A stretch of 31,141 nucleotides of DNA, taken from positions 1 to 31,141 of the IMG/VR virus record IMGVR_UViG_3300025840_000156; one strand, given 5' to 3'. The notes under the pieces are model-generated. The model was given only the letters and a program-made list of their open reading frames with translations. It did not search any database and was not told where the DNA came from. A program made the translations under genes and the position numbers. Positions 25,919 to 30,709 of this stretch are shown piece by piece (the stretch's first letter is position 1; every line of letters starts with the position of its first letter). This stretch comes from a virus.

Positions 25919-25928
25919 CCAAATTTGG
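25919..25928. promoter_or_regulatory. Perfect 10-bp palindrome next to a TATAAT box
   Basis: CCAAATTTGG ends 2 nt before TATAAT (25931-25936). No good -35 hexamer lies 16-18 nt upstream of this box. It could be an operator or an atypical promoter in the 116-nt gap between 25895 and 26012; weak call. Confidence 0.25.
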
Positions 25929-25958
25929 CCTATAATCTAGGTATTTCAAATGCGTATG

Positions 25959-25966
25959 TATAAATA
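25959..25966 (+). promoter_or_regulatory. T4-type late promoter (TATAAATA) inside an imperfect inverted repeat
   Basis: A perfect octamer. It lies within atgcgtat ... ataccgcat (25950-25972), which can form an 8-bp stem with one bulged base. It would serve the run of tiny ORFs from 26012. Confidence 0.5.
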
Positions 25967-26011
25967 CCGCATATAACATATTATAAACTAAAATTATATC
26001 AACCTCCCATC

Positions 26012-26152
26012 ATGATAAGAAGTTTATTCACAATATGGTTGTCAATGTCTATCCAGACATCCGACAACTTATACGGTGCATTGCGAAGTGTAAGGGAGAT
26101 TGTTGACTGGAGCATTAGCAATGAGCAAGAGAAAAATGAACAAGTTTCGTGA
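26012..26152 (+). CDS. Tiny membrane-type protein, 46 aa
   Basis: Starts with the hydrophobic MIRSLFTIWLSMSI, a likely single membrane anchor, followed by a charged helix. The start is preceded by AACCTCCC, not a standard ribosome binding site. It overlaps the next ORF by 32 nt in another frame. Unrecognised; supported mainly by the tight packing of neighbouring tiny ORFs. Confidence 0.4.
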   Translation: MIRSLFTIWLSMSIQTSDNLYGALRSVREIVDWSISNEQEKNEQVS

Positions 26153-26222
26153 ACACGCAGAATTATTAACCTTGATAACCATTTTTGTGTCAAGTGTATT
26201 TGCAATCGCTCCAATTTCATAA
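26121..26222 (+). CDS. Tiny membrane-type protein, 33 aa
   Basis: A basic N-terminus (MSKRKMNKFREHAE) followed by one hydrophobic helix (LLTLITIFVSSVFAIAPIS): a positive-inside membrane anchor. It could also begin at the in-frame ATG 26136. Function unknown; small single-span proteins near phage gene clusters are sometimes holin-like or inhibitor proteins. Confidence 0.4.
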   Translation: MSKRKMNKFREHAELLTLITIFVSSVFAIAPIS

Positions 26223-26244
26223 ACAGACTGAGAACAGAAAGGAA

Positions 26245-26373
26245 ATGAGAACGATAGCACTAACGATTATAGATAAATCCGGCATATTTAAAAAGGTCCA
26301 CCAAAAAGCAGAAGTACTTTGTTACGCAATGCTTTGGGGATCTTGGTTTTTATGCTTGTCAATATTATTCTAA
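26245..26373 (+). CDS. Tiny membrane-type protein, 42 aa
   Basis: An ATG preceded by AAAGGAA, a good ribosome binding site. A charged N-terminus (KSGIFKKVHQKAE) is followed by one hydrophobic helix with Trp and Cys (AMLWGSWFLCLSILF). Single-span topology; function unknown. Confidence 0.5.
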   Translation: MRTIALTIIDKSGIFKKVHQKAEVLCYAMLWGSWFLCLSILF

Positions 26374-26422
26374 ATCATATGAAAAATTTAAAAGAGATAA
26401 TCTTAAAATACTGGATATTACC

Positions 26423-26611
26423 ATGGGCACCAATAATTCCAAAGTAAGAGAAGCCACACCTGAAGAACAAGCAGAGTGGTTTGAAAAAGACTTTTTTATG
26501 AAAGGAGACTTTGATGTACTACAAATGTTTGTAGTTATACCAGCAGTGATCCAAGTAGTAGTATTTGGCTTAATGTTAGCCGTAATGTATTTAAATACAT
26601 TTCTCTTTTGA
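26423..26611 (+). CDS. Small membrane protein, 62 aa
   Basis: A soluble acidic N-terminus (REATPEEQAEWFEKDFFM) followed by a strong membrane helix (VVIPAVIQVVVFGLMLAVMY). It starts inside the tail of a 22-codon ORF of doubtful status and overlaps the next ORF's TTG start by 4 nt (TTGA-type coupling). Orientation and size resemble phage membrane proteins; function unknown. Confidence 0.55.
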   Translation: MGTNNSKVREATPEEQAEWFEKDFFMKGDFDVLQMFVVIPAVIQVVVFGLMLAVMYLNTFLF

Positions 26612-26769
26612 TCAAAGAAGCATTACAGGCCGTTATTGGTGTAGGCAAAAATAACAGCCAAATAAAAACCACACCATTGCGAATAATTCTATTTGCATTT
26701 TTAGTAGCAGGAATATTTTTAGGCACAATTACATTATTGCTTATCCTTGCTAGTATTGTAATACAATAG
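26608..26769 (+). CDS. Small membrane protein, 53 aa (TTG start)
   Basis: TTG overlaps the TGA stop of the upstream ORF, so coupled translation is likely. A soluble N-terminus (MIKEALQAVIGVGKNN) is followed by a long hydrophobic stretch (LRIILFAFLVAGIFLG onward). It ends immediately before the ferredoxin promoter. Function unknown. Confidence 0.5.
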   Translation: MIKEALQAVIGVGKNNSQIKTTPLRIILFAFLVAGIFLGTITLLLILASIVIQ

Positions 26770-26797
26770 TTGACTTTACTAGAAAATTGTGTATAAT
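26770..26797 (+). promoter_or_regulatory. Sigma70-type promoter for the ferredoxin gene
   Basis: TTGACT (26770-26775), a 16-nt spacer, and TATAAT (26792-26797), directly after the stop of the 53-aa ORF. One mismatch to the -35 consensus and a perfect -10. It points to early transcription by the host polymerase. Confidence 0.75.
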
Positions 26798-26820
26798 TAT
26801 ATTTTTAGATAAGTAGAGTT

Positions 26821-27159
26821 ATGAGTTTTATAGTAGGTAGTCCCTGTGTTGGATGTAAAGACACGAAATGCGTAGAGGTATGTCCTGTAGATTGTTTCTA
26901 TGAAGGACCTGATATGCTGGTAATCAATCCTGATGAGTGTATTGATTGTGCATTATGTGAACCAGAATGTCCTGTAGAAGCAATTTGGAGTGATGATGAG
27001 CTACCAGCAGAACAAATACCATTTATAGAAATAAATGATGCAATGAGCCAAGTGTGGCCAAACATCACAGAAACTAAAGAACCAATGGCACACGAAAGTC
27101 CATATAGTACAGAAGAAGCAGTAGCAATAGGTGAGAAACATGTCGAAGAAAACGGATAA
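26821..27159 (+). CDS. fdxA: 7Fe ferredoxin (FdxA-like)
   Basis: A 112-aa ferredoxin very like bacterial FdxA/Azotobacter FdI over its length. Cysteines C9, C12, C17, C21, C25, C40, C43, C46 and C50 keep the FdI order. By that alignment C9, C17 and C50 hold the [3Fe-4S] cluster, C21, C40, C43 and C46 hold the [4Fe-4S] cluster, and C12 and C25 are the non-ligand cysteines. [19 protein letters not shown] and EVWPNITE-type segments are preserved. It transfers low-potential electrons; possible clients are the radical SAM enzyme or other phage or host redox enzymes (inference). A sigma70-type promoter just upstream suggests early expression. It overlaps the next ORF by 20 nt. It is probably a host-derived gene. 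Confidence 0.93.
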   Translation: MSFIVGSPCVGCKDTKCVEVCPVDCFYEGPDMLVINPDECIDCALCEPECPVEAIWSDDELPAEQIPFIEINDAMSQVWPNITETKEPMAHESPYSTEEAVAIGEKHVEENG

Positions 27160-27280
27160 ACCAAAAACAAGATCGCACTTGCAGTTGTTTACTCATGACT
27201 CTCCTTTCGGACACAAAGTACAAAAGGATAAAACAAAAACTATACCTCGTAAAGAGAAGTATAAGGAAGAGAAAAAATAA
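27140..27280 (+). CDS. Tiny basic protein, 46 aa
   Basis: A Lys-rich 46-aa ORF ([20 protein letters not shown] ...) that overlaps the end of the ferredoxin gene by 20 nt. Its stop overlaps the ATG of the next ORF (TAATG). A GGTGAGAAAC-type sequence precedes the start. Unrecognised; the overlaps on both sides are the main support. Confidence 0.5.
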   Translation: MSKKTDKPKTRSHLQLFTHDSPFGHKVQKDKTKTIPRKEKYKEEKK

Positions 27281-27450
27281 TGGACGGAGTATTACTGGCG
27301 GCAGGTATAATAGCAAGTTTAATTGCTATTGTGCATTTATTAATCACCGAAGGCGGTGGCACAAAAGGTATTGAAGAAGAGCCTTACTATGGTCGCAAGA
27401 CTGGACAAATACACACAGCCAAGAAGGAAAGGGTCGATTATATCGTATAA
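27280..27450 (+). CDS. Small membrane protein, 56 aa
   Basis: An N-terminal hydrophobic helix ([20 protein letters not shown]) followed by a soluble, charged tail (GRKTGQIHTAKKERVDYIV). It is likely one membrane span with the tail in the cytoplasm or periplasm. Translation coupling with the 46-aa ORF is by TAATG. Function unknown. Confidence 0.55.
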   Translation: MDGVLLAAGIIASLIAIVHLLITEGGGTKGIEEEPYYGRKTGQIHTAKKERVDYIV

Positions 27451-27452
27451 CT

Positions 27453-27460
27453 GATAAATA
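27453..27460 (+). promoter_or_regulatory. T4-type late promoter (GATAAATA)
   Basis: Part of the exact 15-mer repeat tgataaatactacta also seen at 14141-14155. The predicted leader of about 29 nt has AAGGAG before the lipase ATG. Confidence 0.8.
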
Positions 27461-27494
27461 CTACTATAATAATTTTATTATTAAGGAGTAACAA

Positions 27495-28301
27495 ATGTCA
27501 GTAAAAGATATGACTTACCGCGATCGCGGTTTATTGTTGAGTATGTATGCTCATCAATGCTATCAATCACCAGAAGAATTATTAGAAGCACGACCAGGCA
27601 TCAAAGACTTGGCACCTCTTAAAAAGTTTTTAAACAAACCATTACCACCAACATTTATAGATGTAGAAGGAGCTCAGGCTTATGTAATGAGTGATAAGGA
27701 TGATGTATTAATAGCATGTAGAGGTACGGAACCCACACAGATAAATGATATTTTAGCAGATTTAAAAATGTTTCCTGTTAAACATCATATATCAGGAAGA
27801 GTACACAGGGGATTTTATGCAGAGTATAACAAAGTTATTCCTGGTATCAAAGAAGCATTAACAAAACATAACAAAAAAGGTGACAAAACTGTATGGGTCA
27901 CAGGACATAGTTTAGGTGGAGCAATGGCTGTGCTTGTTGCGGCCGAGTTAAGACCAAATGGTGGCTTACATACATTTGGGCAACCTAGAGTTGGTAATGC
28001 AGAATTTCTTAAAGCATTGGAGGGTATCAAATATTACAGATACAGAAATAATAATGATGCTGTTACGGCTGTACCGCCTTCATTCTTACTGTTTAGACAC
28101 GGCGGGGTATTAAGGTATATTAATACATATGGTAATATAAGACCTGCAACATGGCTTCAACGTTTTAAAGACAAATGTAGAGGACATTGGATGGCACTTA
28201 AATCTTTTAATTTAATAGATGGTTTTGCTGATCACAGTATGGGTTTATATCATGAGTACTTATACAACATGGACGACAACGGCGAACAATTACCTAAATA
28301 A
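27495..28301 (+). CDS. Class 3 lipase (alpha/beta hydrolase)
   Basis: A 268-aa lipase_3-type hydrolase. The nucleophile elbow is GHSLGG at 137-142 with S139. D188 (RNNNDAVTAVPP) and H247 (ADHSMGLY) complete the triad. Other family features present are RGTEPTQINDILADL, HRGFYAEY and TFGQPRVGN. It cleaves ester bonds of acylglycerols or phospholipids. There is no signal peptide, so if it attacks the host membrane it needs another route or lysis of the cell. It has a late promoter with a strong ribosome binding site, and a small membrane/coiled-coil gene starts 10 nt after its stop. A lysis-related or virion-release job is possible but not shown. Confidence 0.92.
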   Translation: MSVKDMTYRDRGLLLSMYAHQCYQSPEELLEARPGIKDLAPLKKFLNKPLPPTFIDVEGAQAYVMSDKDDVLIACRGTEPTQINDILADLKMFPVKHHISGRVHRGFYAEYNKVIPGIKEALTKHNKKGDKTVWVTGHSLGGAMAVLVAAELRPNGGLHTFGQPRVGNAEFLKALEGIKYYRYRNNNDAVTAVPPSFLLFRHGGVLRYINTYGNIRPATWLQRFKDKCRGHWMALKSFNLIDGFADHSMGLYHEYLYNMDDNGEQLPK

Positions 28302-28311
28302 GGAAATATAA

Positions 28312-28566
28312 ATGAATTGGTTAATAATACTAGCACTAAAAAGCATACTATCAAGTATAATTGGTAGTAGTTTTTATCAGTGGTTTAAAAACACCAAAAT
28401 GGGTGTATGGTTTCAAGTAAAAATGGATAACACAATGGAGTGGATAGCAAAGAGATATGATTTAGAAATTGCTAGTCGCGAAGAAAAATGGTTAAAGCAA
28501 TATCCTTTACTTGGACAACGTATTGTAGAGTTAGAAAAAGAAGTAGCAAAATTAAAAAAGAAATAA
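28312..28566 (+). CDS. Small membrane-anchored coiled-coil protein, 84 aa
   Basis: The N-terminal hydrophobic segment (NWLIILALKSILSSIIGSSF) is a probable membrane anchor. The rest is a helix ending in a Glu/Lys-rich coiled coil (VELEKEVAKLKKK). It starts after AAGGAAATATAA, a ribosome binding site, 10 nt behind the lipase gene, so they are co-transcribed. The build is reminiscent of spanin-like or membrane-attached accessory proteins; not proven. Confidence 0.65.
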   Translation: MNWLIILALKSILSSIIGSSFYQWFKNTKMGVWFQVKMDNTMEWIAKRYDLEIASREEKWLKQYPLLGQRIVELEKEVAKLKKK

Positions 28567-28602
28567 TTTCAATACACAGTTTTAATTATAACTTAAATGT
28601 TT

Positions 28603-28610
28603 GATAAATA
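28603..28610 (+). promoter_or_regulatory. T4-type late promoter (GATAAATA)
   Basis: In the 77-nt gap before the 56-aa gene. The predicted leader is about 28 nt with AAAGGA near the ATG. Confidence 0.7.
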
Positions 28611-28643
28611 TAAACATAATAACATAGGTTAAAGGATTAAAAC

Positions 28644-28814
28644 ATGTCTAACAAAACACCATACGAGATACGTTTGGATTTAGTAAGAGAGGCAAAAGAA
28701 ATTCTTCAGGCGAAGGCAAAAAATCCTGAAGACATGCCTACCACAGAAGAAGTACTAAAAGAAGCAGAACGATTAAACGAGTTTGTTTCTAAAAAGCCAT
28801 TCTCAGATAAATAA
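28644..28814 (+). CDS. Conserved small T4-like marine phage protein, 56 aa
   Basis: Opens with MSNKTPYEIRLDLVREAKEI, a signature I recall from a short conserved protein of T4-like marine phages. It is followed by a charged helix with TTEEVLKEAERLNEFVSKK. It has its own late promoter and ribosome binding site, and a strong terminator directly downstream. It is therefore a single-gene transcription unit. Function unknown. Confidence 0.8.
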   Translation: MSNKTPYEIRLDLVREAKEILQAKAKNPEDMPTTEEVLKEAERLNEFVSKKPFSDK

Positions 28815-28825
28815 TTTCTATTAAT

Positions 28826-28855
28826 AAAAGAGCACATTTATTGTGCTCTTTTTTT
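28826..28855 (+). terminator. Rho-independent terminator
   Basis: Perfect 8-bp stem agagcaca/tgtgctct with a 5-nt loop, extended by three A-T pairs and followed by a run of Ts. It closes the transcription unit of the 56-aa gene and separates it from the tRNA region. Confidence 0.92.
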
Positions 28856-28877
28856 CTGACTTACATTTCTTATATAC

Positions 28878-28885
28878 TATAAATA
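28878..28885 (+). promoter_or_regulatory. T4-type late promoter (TATAAATA) before the tRNA region
   Basis: A perfect octamer 16 nt before tRNA-Thr and just after the terminator. A weak sigma70-like alternative (CTGACT at 28856, 16 nt, TATAAA at 28878) overlaps it. Confidence 0.5.
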
Positions 28886-28901
28886 ATTGTCGTAATAACA
28901 G

Positions 28902-28977
28902 GCTGGTATAGCTCAGTAGGTAGAGCAACTGATTTGTAATCAGTAGGTCGTCAGTTCGAACCCGACTACCAGCACCA
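28902..28977 (+). tRNA. tRNA-Thr (anticodon TGT)
   Basis: Acceptor stem GCTGGTA/TACCAGC, D-arm GCTC...GAGC, anticodon stem ACTGA/TCAGT with loop TTTGTAA (anticodon 28935-28937), T-arm with TTCGAA, discriminator A, and encoded CCA. It reads ACA codons, common in this AT-rich genome. Confidence 0.96.
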
Positions 28978-29019
28978 TTACTTTAATGATAACGTTGCAA
29001 TACGCAACAGGACAATAAA

Positions 29020-29268
29020 ATGGTAAAAGCAAAAGCAACCAAAAAAACAGTAGCAAAAAAAGTTACTAAAAAAGCAACAACTAAGAAAGATAAAATCGTA
29101 GCAATTGATTTTGATTTTTCTAAAGTTGGTGAAAACGTTCAAAAGAACGCAGAGCAAATCAGCAAGAACATAATGAAGAATGCTGAAACAATCGGTAACA
29201 ATGTCGCAAGAAACTCTCAAAGAGTAGGTGACAGAATGAAAGCATACTTAAATAGAAACTTAGGTTAA
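29020..29268 (+). CDS. Small Lys/Ala-rich protein between tRNA genes, 82 aa
   Basis: An 82-aa protein. The first 27 residues are Lys/Ala/Thr-rich and histone-H1-like (VKAKATKKTVAKKVTKK). The rest is a helical repeat-like segment (KNAEQISKNIMKNAETIGNN). The ATG follows CAGGACAATAAA, a fair ribosome binding site. No known family recognised. A nucleic-acid-binding role fits the basic N-terminus but is inference. It lies between tRNA-Thr and tRNA-Ala and ends 10 nt before the latter, so mRNA and tRNA processing must be coordinated here. Confidence 0.75.
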   Translation: MVKAKATKKTVAKKVTKKATTKKDKIVAIDFDFSKVGENVQKNAEQISKNIMKNAETIGNNVARNSQRVGDRMKAYLNRNLG

Positions 29269-29278
29269 TATTCATACA

Positions 29279-29354
29279 GGGGCCATAGCTCAGCAGGGAG
29301 AGCGCCTGGTTTGCAACCAGGAGGTCGGGAGTTCGATCCTCCCTGGCTCCACCA
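29279..29354 (+). tRNA. tRNA-Ala (anticodon TGC)
   Basis: Acceptor GGGGCCA/TGGCTCC with one G-U pair, anticodon stem CCTGG/CCAGG and loop TTTGCAA (anticodon 29312-29314), T-arm with GTTCGATC, discriminator A and encoded CCA. Confidence 0.96.
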
Positions 29355-29355
29355 C

Positions 29356-29381
29356 TTGACAAAGTAATAAAACTTTGTTAA
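29356..29381 (+). other. Stem-loop between tRNA-Ala and tRNA-Asp
   Basis: TTGACAAAGT and ACTTTGTTAA form a 10-bp stem (one G-U pair) around the 6-nt loop AATAAA. No T-run follows, so it is not a standard terminator. The left arm starts with TTGACA, which with TAAACT at 29379-29384 (17-nt spacer) gives a mediocre sigma70-type promoter as an alternative reading. Confidence 0.4.
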
Positions 29382-29394
29382 ACTAATACAAATT

Positions 29395-29471
29395 GGTCCA
29401 GTAGTTCAATTGGTTAGAGCACCGCCCTGTCACGGCGGAAGTTGAGAGTTCGAGTCTCTTCTGGATCGCCA
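29395..29471 (+). tRNA. tRNA-Asp (anticodon GTC)
   Basis: Acceptor GGTCCAG/CTGGATC with one G-U pair, anticodon stem CCGCC/GGCGG and loop CTGTCAC (anticodon 29429-29431), T-arm with GTTCGAGT, discriminator G and encoded CCA. Only one base separates it from tRNA-Gly. Confidence 0.96.
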
Positions 29472-29472
29472 G

Positions 29473-29547
29473 GCGGATGTAGTATAACGGCTATTATGAG
29501 ACCTTGCCAAGGTTTAGATCCGAGTTCGATTCTCGGCATCCGCTCCA
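29473..29547 (+). tRNA. tRNA-Gly (anticodon GCC)
   Basis: Acceptor GCGGATG/CATCCGC, anticodon stem AGACC/GGTTT (one G-U) and loop TTGCCAA (anticodon 29506-29508), T-arm with GTTCGATT, discriminator T and encoded CCA. Confidence 0.95.
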
Positions 29548-29556
29548 CTTAAAGGT

Positions 29557-29564
29557 TGTAAATA
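29557..29564 (+). promoter_or_regulatory. Variant late promoter (TGTAAATA), leaderless geometry
   Basis: One mismatch to NATAAATA, followed by gagat and the ATG at 29570. The 5-nt tail is identical to that of the minus-strand gene at 23161. Confidence 0.4.
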
Positions 29565-29569
29565 GAGAT

Positions 29570-30706
29570 ATGAAATTAAACACATTAGACCCTAGATGGG
29601 ATAACCAATTAATAGATCACGATCATGAAAAGTATAATTGGCGGCAGTATTTTATAGATGCTGTTCAAGAAAAGTATCCTCAAGTAAAAGAATTAGAAAA
29701 ACTACACGAAGTAATGGCGCCTAACGAAATAAATGATTTTGTTTGGGACGTACAACGTATCTGTAAAACAGAAGAGTTTGCTAAAAAGTTAGATGACTTT
29801 ATGGACGATGTTGCAAGGCCTCGTCTAGATGGTGCAGACTTTATGGTACAAGATGTTGTAGGTGTAAGGGTAGTTATACCTAATCAAGCCAAACATGGTA
29901 GAACATTAAACTTTCACCAAGGTATTTGGTTTGGACATGGCCCGGGTATGTTTAGCATTTGGAGTCCAATCACAGAAGCATGGGATTCTAATACTATGCA
30001 GATTTTACCATGGGAAGAAAGCAGAATGATAACTCAAAAGGCATACGATGAGCAGTTAAGTTATCAGGAAATACAAAAACTATGCTTAGAGCATAGTATT
30101 CCTTGTAATGCTTCTCCTGGGCAAAGTTGGTTATTTCAACAAGGGCACTTACATGGTAATATTAATAACGAAACTGATATTACCCGTTGGAGTTTTGATA
30201 CCAGAGTATTAGTAAAAGGTGGTAACTATGGCAGACGTAGACCAGGTGGATACTTTAGACTACACAGAACATATAGACAACCTTTAACAAATATAGATAC
30301 AAATAAAACTTGGATTAATTATATTGATATGAATAGTAGGTTTTGTGAAACAACTCCTTTCTTTGTAACAAGTATGATTATGCAACAGTTTTGTAAAGAC
30401 GTTGGTATTGAGCCAGCAGACTATCCATTAGAACTAAGTTTTTGTCATTGGGAACCTATGTTAGAAGACTTTATACGTGATCCAAATATTGAAGGTATAA
30501 TATTTCCAAGTATTCTAGGAATGACATACGATAAAAAACGCAGAGACGAACTTATAGATCTTGCATTTGAAAACAATACCGATCTTTTGTTTGTTGACGA
30601 AAGAATATTGTTAAATAACGACAAGGAAAGAGTATATTTAGATAATATATTTGAATATATAAATGACGAAGAAGACCCCGATTTATTATTAGGACACACA
30701 AGGTAA
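29570..30706 (+). CDS. Two-domain carbohydrate-cluster protein: StrG/2OG-oxygenase-like plus LIC12192-like
   Basis: A 378-aa protein from ATG 29570; a longer in-frame start at 29504 would lie inside tRNA-Gly. The N-terminal domain (about 1-235) resembles the 2OG-Fe(II) oxygenase-like proteins of sporadic carbohydrate clusters and StrG-type proteins: NFHQGIWFGHGPGM with H116, and QGHLHGNINNETDITRW with H193 or H195. The first iron motif reads H116-Q-G118, without the usual Asp. The C-terminal domain (about 250-370, INYIDMNSRFCETTPFFVTS ...) resembles the LIC12192 family of the same clusters. The two are usually separate genes as far as I recall, so this may be a fusion. The next gene is a glycosyltransferase, which supports a role in sugar synthesis or modification. 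Family names are from memory of motifs. Confidence 0.65.
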   Translation: MKLNTLDPRWDNQLIDHDHEKYNWRQYFIDAVQEKYPQVKELEKLHEVMAPNEINDFVWDVQRICKTEEFAKKLDDFMDDVARPRLDGADFMVQDVVGVRVVIPNQAKHGRTLNFHQGIWFGHGPGMFSIWSPITEAWDSNTMQILPWEESRMITQKAYDEQLSYQEIQKLCLEHSIPCNASPGQSWLFQQGHLHGNINNETDITRWSFDTRVLVKGGNYGRRRPGGYFRLHRTYRQPLTNIDTNKTWINYIDMNSRFCETTPFFVTSMIMQQFCKDVGIEPADYPLELSFCHWEPMLEDFIRDPNIEGIIFPSILGMTYDKKRRDELIDLAFENNTDLLFVDERILLNNDKERVYLDNIFEYINDEEDPDLLLGHTR

Positions 30707-30709
30707 AAA

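Noticed and set aside
26379-26447. 22-codon ORF before the 62-aa membrane protein
   Set aside because: Too short, without a clear ribosome binding site, and largely overlapped by the next ORF; possible but unsupported.
29356-29384. Sigma70 promoter TTGACA-17-TAAACT for tRNA-Asp and tRNA-Gly
   Set aside because: The -10 box has only four of six consensus bases and the same bases form a stable stem-loop; kept only as an alternative reading.
29504-29569. Longer N-terminal start (ATG 29504) for the carbohydrate-cluster protein
   Set aside because: This extension lies inside the tRNA-Gly gene; ATG 29570 follows a late-promoter-like octamer at the common 5-nt spacing.
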